From CADEDV01 sp964412375 (lineage in GTDB: Bacteria > Bacteroidota > Bacteroidia > Chitinophagales > Chitinophagaceae): a stretch of 64,000 nt of DNA. Both the position numbers and the translations under genes were made by a program. Positions 51,441-61,524 of the stretch are shown here, in pieces (the stretch's first letter is position 1; each line of letters opens with the position of its first letter). The notes under the pieces were generated by a model, which was not told the origin of the DNA, made no database searches, and saw only the letters and a program-made list of their open reading frames with translations. Where the stretch lies: assembly GCA_964412375.1 (NCBI GenBank), contig CAYPOD010000007.1:60425-124424 (forward strand), written 5' to 3'.

Positions 51441-54400
51441 TTACAACTTTATGAAACGGAACGATTCTCTTTCATCTCTTCTCCTGTATTCAATAGTGTA
51501 CACCCCCGCCGGTAATAACCTGACATCAATATCCGTTCGATTGGATGCCGGTGTTGTACGCATCACCTTCACCCTGTTACCATTTGCATCATAGATATAA
51601 ATATCTCCTGCTGTGAACAGGTATGGATGATAAATGGTAAGTACACCCCGGGTTGGGTTTGGCCCGACAACCATAGCCGGGTGAGTAAACCCTGTTAAAG
51701 CAATGGTTTGGCTTGCGGTGCCGGTTGTCTGCACCGTTATGTTGCCGGTATGCGTGCCTGTTGTGGTTGCATTAAGCCTTACTCTCACTGTAGTAGTGGC
51801 CAGTGTGCCGCCTGTAGTGATTGAAAGCGGGTTACTGCTGCCAAACCAGTCAATGTTATTCAGTGAAACTTCATAATTAACAGGAGGTGTAACCGTAACA
51901 GCTGCAACCAGGTTACTGCCCTGAACGGTGAAAGTTTGAGCAGCAGATGGAGCACCGATAGTCTGGGCAAACGACGCAAGGTTGGCCGCTGTGCTGATCA
52001 CCGGCGGATTCACTGCTGAACCGCTCACCGCTACTTGCTGCGTAGTTGCACCCGTGCTGGTATGACTGATATTACCATTATAACTGCCAGCTGTAGCCGC
52101 ATTCAATCGTACAGTGATAGTGGTATTGGCCAACGTTCCGCCTGTTCCGGTTAACACCAGCGCCGTACTGCTATTAAACCAGCTAGCTCCTCCATTGGCT
52201 GATATCTCATATCCCGCAGGCGGTGTAATGGTTACATCACCTGTAAGGTTAACCGCTGACACTGTATAGGTTTGTGAAACAGATGGTGCCCCGATAGTCT
52301 GTGTAAAGGCCGACAATGTTCCTGTTGTTGAAAGTGCAGGTGGTGGATTGGCAGCCGAACCATTCACCGCCAGGTTTTGAGTAGTTGCACCTGCACTTAC
52401 ATGAGAAATATTACCATTATATACCCCTGCTGTTGTTGCATTCAGCCTTACTGTGATCGTTGTATTGCCTACAACACCGCCAGTTGAGGTCAGTGTCAAC
52501 GGATTGCTGTTAATAAACCAGGTTGTTCCTCCATCAGCAGATATTTCAAAACCAGCTGCTGGCGTAATGACGATATCTTCAGTAAGGTTATCACCATTCA
52601 CCGTATAGGACTGCGTGGCTGAAGGCGCACCGATCACCTGGCTGAAATTGCTGAGTGTTCCTGTGACGGTGATTTCAGGAACCGGCACTGCTGTTGCTAC
52701 TCCATCAACCGGCACATTGGCCACGGGCAGGCTGCTGGTTGAATGCGTAATATTTCCAGCGATAATTCCTGCTGCAGCAGCATTCATTCTTACGCTGATA
52801 GTTGCCGAAGGAATACTTCCGCTTACCGGAGACAATACCAGTGGTGATGAATTTGTGAACCAGGTGGTTCCTCCATCAGCAGAAACTTCAAATCCTGCCG
52901 GCGGGGTGATCGTAAGATCTGTTGTGAGGCGGATGCCGTTGACAGTATAGGTCTGTGCAGCCGAAGGCGTGCCAACTACATGGGCAAAACTTGTTAAGGA
53001 TGCTGTGACCGTCAATACAGGATCAGTGCCGGGTGCCAGTCCAGGTGGCAATGGTACTTCGACTGGAGAATAGGCACCTGTTACATCCCATGCCACCCAG
53101 TCTATATGACTGTTGATATTATTGCTGCCCCAACCATCACCGAAGCGGAAATAATTTTGTGTGCCTGATGCAGCCGTTGCCGTGTACACTGCCACAGGAT
53201 TTTCATTTACATACAATACAGCCGAACTACCCTGGCGGGTGAAGCGATAAATATTCCAGGCTGCAGGATCAATACCAAGACTGCCATTACCGCTGGTAGC
53301 TGTCCCATTGGCAACGCCATAGTTACCATTTGACAGAATCCGGGTTTGCCAGCGGGCACCGCCAAAGTCCAGATCAGCATCAAAGATCAAAGTGGCATCG
53401 GCAGGATTTCCTTTTGCTCTTATCACAAGGGTTATATCTTGTGTGCCTGCTGGCAGGTTTTGACGCCATTGGTTATTGCTGGCCGTATTGGTTTGCATAT
53501 GCAACAAATTATTTCCGGCATCATCCGGGTCAGCCACGATGGTATTGCTGAAAGTGCCTGATTGTTGCGATGTAACAAATGGCGCTGCTGCGAAAGCATT
53601 TGGCAATTCATTGGCATGATAAATTGTCCAGTTACCCTGGTTAACCGAAGCGATTCCGGTTACCGATACACCAACCGGAACAGCATCTGTGCTGCTATGC
53701 ACAATATCACCTTCATAATTTCCTTCTGCTATTGCATTCAACCGAACAGAAATAACCGTTGATGCCACTGCCCCACCGGTTTGCGCTAACAGCAATGGAG
53801 AGGCGCTGGTAAACCAGGTAGTGCCTCCATCTGCAGAAACTTCATAACCTCCCGGGGGTGTTATTGTGATATCACCTGAAAGATTGTTACCAGAAACAGT
53901 ATAGGTCTGAACATCAGAAGGCGAGCCAATTGTTTGAGTAAAACCAGTAAGCGATGCCGTTATATTAATCACGGGATCATTACCCGGGAACAGTTCGTCC
54001 GGCAATGGCGCCTGGGTAGGTGAAAAGGCTCCTGTGCTGTTCCATACAATCCAGTCAACCCTGGTATTGATAAAGCCGGAACCCCATCCATCACCAAACC
54101 GGAAGAAATTATTGCTGCCGGCTGCGGCTGCTGTAGCCGTATAAACCGCCACAGGTTCTTCATTAATATAAAGGGTACCCTCGTTGCCGCTTCGTGTAAA
54201 CCGATAAATATTCCATTGCAACGGATCTACACCCAAACTGCCGGTGCCACTGGTTGCTGTGCCATTGGCTACGCCATAATTACCGTTACTTAATATACGG
54301 GTCTGCCAGCGGAAACCACCAAAGTCAAGATCAGCATCAAAGACCAAATTTTCCGAAACACTATTGCCTTTGGCCCGGAAAACAACAGTAAGGTCTTGTG

Positions 54401-56483
54401 TACCCGGTGGCAGGTTTTGCCGCCATTGATTGTTGTCGCTGTTCACAGTGGTCTGCATATGCAATAAGTTATTGCCCGCCTGTTCACTATCTGCTTCAAT
54501 GATATTAGTAAATGTGCCTGCTTGTTGCGATGGTACAAATGGAGCTGCTGCAAATGCATTCGGCAGTTCGTTGGCATGATAAATTGTCCAGATAATTTCG
54601 TCTTCATCATCATTTACTAATTCATCAGGCAACTGCTTTTGCGCTGGCGAATACGCCCCGGAAGTATCCCATGCCACCCAGTCAATCCTGGAGTTGATGA
54701 AACCGGAACCCCATCCATCACCAAACCGGAAAAAGTTATTTGATCCCGCTGCTGCAGCTGTAGCCGTATAAACCGCCACAGGTTCTTCATTAATGTAAAG
54801 TGTGCCCAGGTTGCCGCTTCGGGTAAACCGATAAATATTCCATTGCAGCGGATCTATACCCAAACTGCCCGTGCCACTGGTGGCTGTGCCATTGGCCACA
54901 CCATAATTTCCATTGCTTAAAATCCTTGTTTGCCAGCGGAAACCGCCAAAATCAAGATCGGCATCAAATACCAAATTTTCAGTTGCACTGTTGCCTTTGG
55001 CTTTGAAAACAACAGTAAGGTTCTGTGTACCGGCTACCAGGTTTTGCCGCCACTGGTTGTTATCGCTGTTGGCCGTTGTTTGCATATGCAATAAATTATT
55101 GCCTGCTTTATCAGGATCTGGGACAATGGTATTGCTGTAGGTACCGGTTTGCTGTGACATTACAAACGGTGCTGTTGCAAATGCATCCGGTAATTCATTT
55201 GCATGGTAAACTATCCAGTCACTCTCGTTACCGGCTCCCAGGAAGTCAATGACCCCGGCTCCGGCATAGGCAGTCACTGTGTCGCGGAGTTGTGAGGCTG
55301 CGTAAGGCGTATAACTATAATAAGTCAGCGGGTCAAAGGCTGCCGCTGCATTGAATTCGTCAAATTTTACTGACCTGCCGCCCGGGTTCAGCATAGCAGG
55401 ATTGATCTGTGCAGTAATTACAGGTAAACCGCTGTCATCATAACCGTTATTAAATTGTTTCAGGTATGAACAGGGTGTATAACCTGTTTTAGAAGTAAAA
55501 ACACCATCCGAATTGTTTCCATACACTGCCTGGAAATCTGCCAGTGCCCTGTCAGCATACATCGGCCAGCGGGTGTTTACATAAAAATTGGCTTCAGCCA
55601 CCACTTTGGCATCTTTTGCTGCAACCGCTCCATACAAATTTGCCTGTTCAATAAGATTATTCAGCAAATGAACTTCTCCAAACCGCACCCTCGGGTTACG
55701 GGAATTGGTGCGGTAAAAGTGGTTGGAATAATATGTTACTTTTAGTTTCCCTTCGTCTTCGGCTCCATTGTTATCGGAGTGTCCGATCAAAGAGGTTTTC
55801 CAGCTATTCCTGAATTTGCACCATGAAACTGTTATATAGCTGGCGCCGGACTTGATATCCACACCGCCATCGGGATGCTCAGAGTCTGAAGGAATAGTGG
55901 TTGGATGCCCGAATGTGCAATGATCTACCCAGATATGATGTGTCTCCGGCTCACCGATATTGATACCATCATCATAATAATCCTGGAATGAAATGTTCCT
56001 GATGAGGATATTCCAGGATCGTTTGATATTAAAACCGAACTTAAGTGTAACATTCCCTTTACCGATAATCGTCAGATCGCCCTGCTCCTGGATGGTCATC
56101 ATATGGTTTCCCCATGCTGAAGAGGTTGAAGTGCCTTCGGGGTATACGCCGGGCATGAACACAATCACCAGCGGCGCTTTAGGCACACCGTTAGTTCCGC
56201 TCAGGTTACGGTAGGCCCTGTTCCTGTAATAAAAATGCCAGGCCAGTGCATCAAAATCTGCCGGACCGTTCACCCAAAATGTATCGGTGGCGTTTTGCCC
56301 GCCGGTAACAGGCCCGTTAAATTCGGGATAAGTGGTACCGGTATTGACCGAGGCGAATCCTATCGGTACTTCAAAATCCGGAGTTGTTTGTGCCGCCGGG
56401 TGCAACGACATAAATACATAACATAACAATGCAAAAAACTGGGTAAACGTTTTTCTGGTTAAGGCAGCAATCAACCGGTTCAT
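51441..56483 (-). CDS. giant modular pectate lyase (PL1) with T9SS sorting domain
   Basis: 1680 residues. Signal peptide about 1-32. PL1 beta-helix about 33-410: WVDHCTFGHP, SWCKFRNSWKTSLIGHSDN and NSRNPRVRFGEVHLLNN with the catalytic Arg. Then three copies of a ~200-residue jelly-roll-like module starting YHANELP (about 421-624, 628-831, 951-1151), one ~112-residue Ig-like repeat between the second and third (about 837-948), four more Ig-like repeats (about 1151-1600), and a T9SS type A C-terminal domain (about 1605-1680: NPTRGVLTIYHP, LPAGVYTIEYRR). It would be exported to the cell surface by T9SS and split pectate by beta-elimination. The roles of the modules are inferred: glycan binding and spacing. 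Confidence 0.93.
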   Translation of the reverse strand: MNRLIAALTRKTFTQFFALLCYVFMSLHPAAQTTPDFEVPIGFASVNTGTTYPEFNGPVTGGQNATDTFWVNGPADFDALAWHFYYRNRAYRNLSGTNGVPKAPLVIVFMPGVYPEGTSTSSAWGNHMMTIQEQGDLTIIGKGNVTLKFGFNIKRSWNILIRNISFQDYYDDGINIGEPETHHIWVDHCTFGHPTTIPSDSEHPDGGVDIKSGASYITVSWCKFRNSWKTSLIGHSDNNGAEDEGKLKVTYYSNHFYRTNSRNPRVRFGEVHLLNNLIEQANLYGAVAAKDAKVVAEANFYVNTRWPMYADRALADFQAVYGNNSDGVFTSKTGYTPCSYLKQFNNGYDDSGLPVITAQINPAMLNPGGRSVKFDEFNAAAAFDPLTYYSYTPYAASQLRDTVTAYAGAGVIDFLGAGNESDWIVYHANELPDAFATAPFVMSQQTGTYSNTIVPDPDKAGNNLLHMQTTANSDNNQWRQNLVAGTQNLTVVFKAKGNSATENLVFDADLDFGGFRWQTRILSNGNYGVANGTATSGTGSLGIDPLQWNIYRFTRSGNLGTLYINEEPVAVYTATAAAAGSNNFFRFGDGWGSGFINSRIDWVAWDTSGAYSPAQKQLPDELVNDDEDEIIWTIYHANELPNAFAAAPFVPSQQAGTFTNIIEADSEQAGNNLLHMQTTVNSDNNQWRQNLPPGTQDLTVVFRAKGNSVSENLVFDADLDFGGFRWQTRILSNGNYGVANGTATSGTGSLGVDPLQWNIYRFTRSGNEGTLYINEEPVAVYTATAAAAGSNNFFRFGDGWGSGFINTRVDWIVWNSTGAFSPTQAPLPDELFPGNDPVINITASLTGFTQTIGSPSDVQTYTVSGNNLSGDITITPPGGYEVSADGGTTWFTSASPLLLAQTGGAVASTVISVRLNAIAEGNYEGDIVHSSTDAVPVGVSVTGIASVNQGNWTIYHANELPNAFAAAPFVTSQQSGTFSNTIVADPDDAGNNLLHMQTNTASNNQWRQNLPAGTQDITLVIRAKGNPADATLIFDADLDFGGARWQTRILSNGNYGVANGTATSGNGSLGIDPAAWNIYRFTRQGSSAVLYVNENPVAVYTATAASGTQNYFRFGDGWGSNNINSHIDWVAWDVTGAYSPVEVPLPPGLAPGTDPVLTVTASLTSFAHVVGTPSAAQTYTVNGIRLTTDLTITPPAGFEVSADGGTTWFTNSSPLVLSPVSGSIPSATISVRMNAAAAGIIAGNITHSTSSLPVANVPVDGVATAVPVPEITVTGTLSNFSQVIGAPSATQSYTVNGDNLTEDIVITPAAGFEISADGGTTWFINSNPLTLTSTGGVVGNTTITVRLNATTAGVYNGNISHVSAGATTQNLAVNGSAANPPPALSTTGTLSAFTQTIGAPSVSQTYTVSAVNLTGDVTITPPAGYEISANGGASWFNSSTALVLTGTGGTLANTTITVRLNAATAGSYNGNISHTSTGATTQQVAVSGSAVNPPVISTAANLASFAQTIGAPSAAQTFTVQGSNLVAAVTVTPPVNYEVSLNNIDWFGSSNPLSITTGGTLATTTVRVRLNATTTGTHTGNITVQTTGTASQTIALTGFTHPAMVVGPNPTRGVLTIYHPYLFTAGDIYIYDANGNRVKVMRTTPASNRTDIDVRLLPAGVYTIEYRRRDERESFRFIKL
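51690..53030 (-). repeat. four tandem Ig-like repeats in the lyase gene
   Basis: About 335 bases each. Each unit reads LSxFxQxIGAPSxxQxYTVxGxNL, then TPPAGFEVSxDGGTTWF, then TIxVRLNAxxxGxYxGNIxHxS. The last copy is the most diverged (SLNNIDWFGSS). A fifth copy lies apart at 53636-53975. Confidence 0.85.
53030..55222 (-). repeat. three copies of a ~200-residue jelly-roll-like module
   Basis: Copies at about 54610-55222, 53990-54600 and 53030-53634. Shared runs: WxxYHANELPxAF, NNLLHMQT, NNQWRQNL, FDADLDFGG, RWQTRILSNGNYGVANGTATS, FRFGDGWGS. The first two copies are nearly alike also at DNA level, so the duplication looks recent. The third is separated from them by one Ig-like repeat. Confidence 0.88.
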
Positions 56484-56501
56484 ATAGCAAAAGTTTGATT
56501 T

Positions 56502-57944
56502 TTAAAATTTGTTCATAGCATGCAAAAGGCTGTTTATATACATTTCAATATTGGTATAGAATGTATGCAATGTATTTTTTACCGCATCCGTTGCATCAGC
56601 GGGGTCTAACCCGTTTTTTCTCTCCCAATCATCAGGCATTCCATCCTTATCACTATCAACAGGTGCAGGCAATGAACGTAAATACGGCCATACATTTACA
56701 GTATGTTCATAAGCGGTACCATGCGGGTAGCCTCCCTGCACATCAATGATGCGGCCGGTGCGGTTTCTCACATCGTTAATAATCCTTTCATCGAGAGTAT
56801 CTCGTCTGAAACTGGCTCCTGCTTCATTCAGTACAGATTCGTATGCTTCTTTGGCTGTTTTCGCCGGTATCTCCACTACGGTGAAAGGTTTGTCGGCTAC
56901 AGCTTCCCGTTTATCCTGCAGGGTGCCCTTGTTTCCTAAATCAATGCCAAGCCAGTTATTTTTTGAAATATCATTGGCACCGTCTGTATGATTGCCGTTT
57001 ACATAGAATTTTCCAAACCCTATTTTGTCGTTGCGGGATGGGTTGACGATGCGGTACATGACATTCTTTGAAGTGGAAGGGCCATACTTATAATAGTTAT
57101 TAACCACATTATAATTGCCACCCTCACCACCATAAACACTATTATGTTCCCAATTGTAAATAACATTATTGCGGAAATCAACCAGTTCCTGTTCACTTCC
57201 CAGCCTCACCCCGTTAAATCTCGGGTTGCGGCTTACACAATGTGCAAATAAGTTGTGATGAGCAGAGAGATGTTTGCCACCCCAGATGCCTCCATAGCCA
57301 TGTTTTTCAAAATCAGTATCGCCTTCTTCAAAGTGATACGAATAATTCAGTGGTTCGGAAATGATATTCCATTGGAGTGTGGTACTGTCGCCGCCATATA
57401 CAGAACATACTTCATCCGTGCTCCAGCTCATGCTGCAATGATCAATGATGATATTTTTTCTTTTGGAAACTCCAAAAGCATCGTCATGGCCGCTGCCGTG
57501 CACTTTACCTTTATTTTGATATCGGTCGCCCAGGCGAAACCGCATGTAGCGAATGATGATGTTATCGCCACCGAGACCAACCGGGTGGTCAGCGATGCAG
57601 ATGCCGTCTCCCGGGGCAGTTTGCCCCGCAATGGTCTTATTTGCTTTTATGGTTAGCGGAGATTTTAAACGAATTGTACCGGAAACAGTAAAAACAACAA
57701 TCCCCGGGTCGTTTGAGACTACAGCTTTGCGCAGGCTTCCTTCGCCTGCATCTTCGAGGTTGGATACGATAAATACTTTACCGCCGCGGCCGCCGGTTGT
57801 GTATTTACCAAAACCTTCAGCGCCGGGAAAAGCAAGAGGCTGGTCAGCTGCAGCAATTTCCTGTGTCACCGGTATTTTTCTTCCGGCGCAGGAAATTGCC
57901 AGCATACTTATCAGTGCCACCTGTTTTATGTTTGCAAACCTCAC
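56502..57944 (-). CDS. pectate lyase (PL1 type), probable lipoprotein
   Basis: 480 residues from a GTG start; the N terminus MRFANIKQVALISMLAISCAG looks like a lipoprotein signal with Cys19. The beta-helix has AFPGAEGFGKYTTGGRGGKV, IIIDHCSMSWSTDEV and HCVSRNPRFNGVRLGS. The C terminus has a Ca-binding-like DSDKDGMPDDWERKNGLDP stretch that is common on Bacteroidota PL1 enzymes. It cuts pectate at the cell surface. It sits 18 bases before the giant lyase gene, so the two lyases are co-transcribed. Alternative starts lie within the signal and are not better. Confidence 0.9.
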   Translation of the reverse strand: MRFANIKQVALISMLAISCAGRKIPVTQEIAAADQPLAFPGAEGFGKYTTGGRGGKVFIVSNLEDAGEGSLRKAVVSNDPGIVVFTVSGTIRLKSPLTIKANKTIAGQTAPGDGICIADHPVGLGGDNIIIRYMRFRLGDRYQNKGKVHGSGHDDAFGVSKRKNIIIDHCSMSWSTDEVCSVYGGDSTTLQWNIISEPLNYSYHFEEGDTDFEKHGYGGIWGGKHLSAHHNLFAHCVSRNPRFNGVRLGSEQELVDFRNNVIYNWEHNSVYGGEGGNYNVVNNYYKYGPSTSKNVMYRIVNPSRNDKIGFGKFYVNGNHTDGANDISKNNWLGIDLGNKGTLQDKREAVADKPFTVVEIPAKTAKEAYESVLNEAGASFRRDTLDERIINDVRNRTGRIIDVQGGYPHGTAYEHTVNVWPYLRSLPAPVDSDKDGMPDDWERKNGLDPADATDAVKNTLHTFYTNIEMYINSLLHAMNKF

Positions 57945-58016
57945 TGTATAATTCCTTTGCTAAAATTTAACTGTTTAAAAAAATATTATACTGTCTGCCC
58001 GGTTGAAAAAGGAAGA

Positions 58017-58033
58017 CGAAAATGAAATTTTCG
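58017..58033 (-). terminator. weak hairpin after the SusD-lipoprotein genes
   Basis: CGAAAAT (58017-58023) pairs with ATTTTCG (58027-58033) with a three-base loop, followed on the minus strand by a T-rich run (TCTTCCTTTTTC). It lies in the 115-base gap between the lipoprotein gene and the lyase gene and could reduce read-through, so that binding proteins are made in excess over enzymes. Confidence 0.35.
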
Positions 58034-58059
58034 GTTTTTCGGATGCTATACCCGGTTAA

Positions 58060-59679
58060 TCACAATCTCCATTTCGGATCACCTGATGTGGACCTGCCGG
58101 CAAAACTGGCATCTTTGATCAGGAAATTACCTGCAGCCGGGTTGGTGAATAAATCTGTGTTAGTTCCGCTGTATGAATTGATCCCCGGAATGGGATTGGC
58201 GGAAAACACAGTGTTAGCTACCATATAATTGTTGCTGGTAAGCGGCGTACCGGCCGATCTGACGCCACGAGCAGTATTGGCAGGTGAAAGCGTTTTGCCA
58301 ATGATTGTATTGCTGATCTGGAATGATGCACTGACGGCCTGCAAATTATAATCAACCAGGTAACGGCCATCACCAATAGAATTATCTATCGTGCAATTGT
58401 CAATCAATACCGAGATAGAAGGCGATGCATTATGCAGGATGATGGAATAACCGATCTGGTACATGGTGCTGTTGGTGATCTTAATGTTATTAAACCTGCC
58501 ATTAGCCACATTGGTATGGATCATTGCATAGGTTCCGTTGGCGCCGTTATTTCCAATATCATAAACAGTGCATTTATTGAATGATACATGATTGATTGTT
58601 TGACCATTTGCACTTTGCAAACGAAGCGGCGTGTTCGTAAAATTCCGGACAATACAATTTTCGAATTCGATTGCCTCTGTTACGTTCGCTGCACTTTGAT
58701 TGAAAATATAATTCCGTTTGGTTCCGGCCGGGTCATTGTTCTGGTAGCCTGTCAGGTCCACATTCTCAAACCTGATCGTTCCTGCTGTGGCGCCCAGGTT
58801 AAGACCGTTGAAAGCTATGACAGGCTTCACAGGGCCATACTCACCCCAGATTGTAAATGAAGCTCCGGCAGGCAGGTTAACAGTAACATCAGCCGTATGC
58901 AATGACCCGTTTTCCAAAATAAAGACAGTGCCCGGAACAACTGTTTGCAGCATCAGTGCAAGGTCATCAGCCGGTGTCACATGTATCACGTTGGAACCTG
59001 AAGGAGTAGCCGATTTAGTAGTGAATGTCAGAATGCCTTTGCTGGCGGCTCCCTTGAATAGTTCCGCAGTGTAATTGGTCTGCGGGCTTAAGCCGGAAAT
59101 GGTTTTTTGCGCAGCACCGAGATCACCGGCTGATAAAGTATGGTCTGTTGAAGTACCGCCATTGGGTGTGATGGTGATCTTTGTAAAATCTGGTGCTGCC
59201 TGCCACCTGAGCAACACACTCACATCGGTGACAAATGCATCATCTAACGGGAGGAACAATTGCTCACCTGTCATGAGAAACGAACCTGTGGTGGATGCCC
59301 ACCCAGCCGAAGCTGCTGCACTACTGGTGGCATTAGCTTTTACCCTTGCCCAATAGCTGGTTCTCACCTGCAGATCTGTATCTAGCAATATCTTGGCAGT
59401 TGTATCAACATCAACAGATAATACCGGTGTGCCTGTTAACCCTGCATTGGAAAATATTTCCAGCTTATAGGTGGGATTTTGTCCTGCTGAAAAAAGTGAT
59501 GGAGCCCATGATATAAGCACTGAAGTTTCTCCCGCTGTTGCGGTGATATTGGCGGGAGTAAACATTCTGTCAGGTACAAAAGCTCCGGGCTCATTAATTT
59601 TTTTACAACTGGCCAGAAAAATTACCATTGCACCTGCAAAAGCTGTTACGAATAAGTATTTATGTTGAAGCAATCGCAT
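58060..59679 (-). CDS. surface lipoprotein with FnIII-like and beta-helix (DUF4957/DUF5123-like) domains
   Basis: 539 residues. Lipobox ends FLASC-KK (Cys26). Two fibronectin III-like domains (about 38-130 and 135-235; PANITATAGETSVLISWAP and SVLLRWQAAPDFTKITITP) are followed by a right-handed beta-helix (about 245-539; AGTIRFENVDLTGYQNN, GRFNNIKITNSTMYQIGYS) of the type often annotated DUF4957 plus DUF5123 next to pectin SusC/D pairs. It has no catalytic motif I can see and is probably a surface glycan-binding protein for pectin. It follows susD by 25 bases. Confidence 0.82.
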   Translation of the reverse strand: MRLLQHKYLFVTAFAGAMVIFLASCKKINEPGAFVPDRMFTPANITATAGETSVLISWAPSLFSAGQNPTYKLEIFSNAGLTGTPVLSVDVDTTAKILLDTDLQVRTSYWARVKANATSSAAASAGWASTTGSFLMTGEQLFLPLDDAFVTDVSVLLRWQAAPDFTKITITPNGGTSTDHTLSAGDLGAAQKTISGLSPQTNYTAELFKGAASKGILTFTTKSATPSGSNVIHVTPADDLALMLQTVVPGTVFILENGSLHTADVTVNLPAGASFTIWGEYGPVKPVIAFNGLNLGATAGTIRFENVDLTGYQNNDPAGTKRNYIFNQSAANVTEAIEFENCIVRNFTNTPLRLQSANGQTINHVSFNKCTVYDIGNNGANGTYAMIHTNVANGRFNNIKITNSTMYQIGYSIILHNASPSISVLIDNCTIDNSIGDGRYLVDYNLQAVSASFQISNTIIGKTLSPANTARGVRSAGTPLTSNNYMVANTVFSANPIPGINSYSGTNTDLFTNPAAGNFLIKDASFAGRSTSGDPKWRL

Positions 59680-59704
59680 AATGAATAAGTTTTATTAGCA
59701 ATGA

Positions 59705-61501
59705 TTAATAAGCATTTTGTGTAAGGTTTGGATTTACATCAATTGCTGACTGCGGAAAAGGCAACAATTCTTTCTTATTGGGTTCAAAGGAGCGGCCAAA
59801 TGATCCAATCAGTTTGCTGGTTATCCCTGTTCCGCCCAGCCATGCCAGTGTTGAATAACCCGGTGGGGCAGTTGGAGGTGTTGGATAATAAAAAGAATTT
59901 CCCCAAACCATTCCTGCGGCCATCGGCTGATTGGGCAGGAAATACATGTTCTTCGGCAACTGGTCATATGGCGGCTGATCTGCAACGATGGCAGCCAGCT
60001 GCGCTTTTACATAATTGACTCTTTCAGCTAATTTGTTCCACCTGATCAGGTCATACTTGCGAATGCCTTCTCCACCCAGTTCCAATGCTCTTTCATTCAT
60101 GATGGCATTGAAAAAGCCAACATAATCATTTGGCGTGGCTCCGATCAGTGATGCATTGCCGCCATATCCTCTCAATCTTACTTTTTCAAATGCAGCAATC
60201 GCTTCAGCAGAAGGACCATTATTAAGTTCATTGTCTGCTTCTGCAAACATCAGCAACACATCGGAGAAACGGATCATCGGCCAGTTTACTCCAAAATACT
60301 GTGCGCCGGAAGTGGGAATAGGATTCCAGTCCCTCCTGAATTTTCCATCCACCATGTCCGACATCACACGGCCAACCAGTGTCAATGAGGCACTGATGTT
60401 ATAATAAGTACAGGTGACATCTCTCCTGAGATCAGTGGAGTCAAATGAATAGAAATAGGTTGGCAGAATGGTCAGTGCAGAATTGCCCTGGCTGGCAGTA
60501 CCGAGGTACCTGGGTCCGTTATAATAACCCAGTTTGCTGTCGCCAAAGTTTGAGCTTCCTCCACCCATGCCAACTTCCCATATCACCTCACCATTGGGCT
60601 CCTGGCCATATTTGCATATATAATCTTTGAATACAGACTCGAAACTGGGATTCAGGTTGTGTTCTCCCGGACGCTGCATAATGGCAGCACATTCATCCTT
60701 TGCGATCTGGTAATAGGTTTTATAATCAGCAGGACGGGCCATCACCGGGCCATATGTGCTGGATGCGCTTCGCAAAGAATAACCACCTCTGAATAATGCG
60801 ATCCTTGCTCTTAATGCTCTTACAGCCCCTTGTGTTATCCGTTCATTGGTGGTGCCGGCTTGTGTGCGCCATGGAATCAGTTCACTGGCTTCTTCCAGGT
60901 CAGCCAGGATGCGGTTGTATAATGTGTCCCTGTCTGTTTTTGATTTGAATAGATTTGATTCAAGGCTTGCCGGCTGAAACTGTTCCGGCACATCACCCCA
61001 GTTGCGGATAATCTCAAAATAATATTGTGCCCTCAGTGTCAAAGCCTCCCCATACAATTTCCGTAAAGTGGCCTTGATACCGGCGCTGCCGTTGTTATAC
61101 AAATCCATTTTCGGGATATTGTAAATGCAGATATTGGCTCTTTCAATGCCCCGCCACAATTGGTTGAAAGGAGCAGCCAGTTGTGTATTACTCGGCTGTG
61201 TATTGAAGTGGGCAATATCCCTTCTCTCATTATCAGGCGGGCCTTCCTGTCCCATCATCTCATCATTATCGTAGGGATAATACATGTTTAAACGGATGCC
61301 ATAACCCTGGTCTCCTCCCAGGCAGGCATAAGCGCCAAGCACAGCGCTTTCGGCATTGGTAACACTACCAAAAACATAGTCAGGGCCAAAAGAAGATACC
61401 GGCTGCACTTCCAGGTATTTTTTACATGACCCAAAAACCAAAGCAAGAACCAGCAACAGCAGGCCGCTTTTTACACTACTTATTAAAGCCATCTTTTTCA
61501 T
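59705..61501 (-). CDS. SusD/RagB family starch-binding-type lipoprotein
   Basis: 598 residues. Lipobox LALVFGSC (Cys26), followed by KKYLEVQPVSSF, the standard SusD start. The helical TPR-like scaffold is present (ANICIYNIPKMD; GEALTLRAQYYFEIIRNWGDVP), and the C terminus has the SusD end pattern (LLPFPQSAIDVNPNLTQNAY). It sits on the cell surface as the lid of the SusC channel and captures oligosaccharides; pectin fragments are inferred from context. It starts 23 bases after the susC stop. Confidence 0.96.
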   Translation of the reverse strand: MKKMALISSVKSGLLLLVLALVFGSCKKYLEVQPVSSFGPDYVFGSVTNAESAVLGAYACLGGDQGYGIRLNMYYPYDNDEMMGQEGPPDNERRDIAHFNTQPSNTQLAAPFNQLWRGIERANICIYNIPKMDLYNNGSAGIKATLRKLYGEALTLRAQYYFEIIRNWGDVPEQFQPASLESNLFKSKTDRDTLYNRILADLEEASELIPWRTQAGTTNERITQGAVRALRARIALFRGGYSLRSASSTYGPVMARPADYKTYYQIAKDECAAIMQRPGEHNLNPSFESVFKDYICKYGQEPNGEVIWEVGMGGGSSNFGDSKLGYYNGPRYLGTASQGNSALTILPTYFYSFDSTDLRRDVTCTYYNISASLTLVGRVMSDMVDGKFRRDWNPIPTSGAQYFGVNWPMIRFSDVLLMFAEADNELNNGPSAEAIAAFEKVRLRGYGGNASLIGATPNDYVGFFNAIMNERALELGGEGIRKYDLIRWNKLAERVNYVKAQLAAIVADQPPYDQLPKNMYFLPNQPMAAGMVWGNSFYYPTPPTAPPGYSTLAWLGGTGITSKLIGSFGRSFEPNKKELLPFPQSAIDVNPNLTQNAY

Positions 61502-61524
61502 GATTTATTGCTTTAGTGTTTTTA

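Noticed and set aside
51441..56483. CRISPR or DNA-satellite explanation for the repeated sequence in this stretch
   Set aside because: The repeats are in frame, 335 or about 610 bases long, and code for clear protein modules within one open gene.
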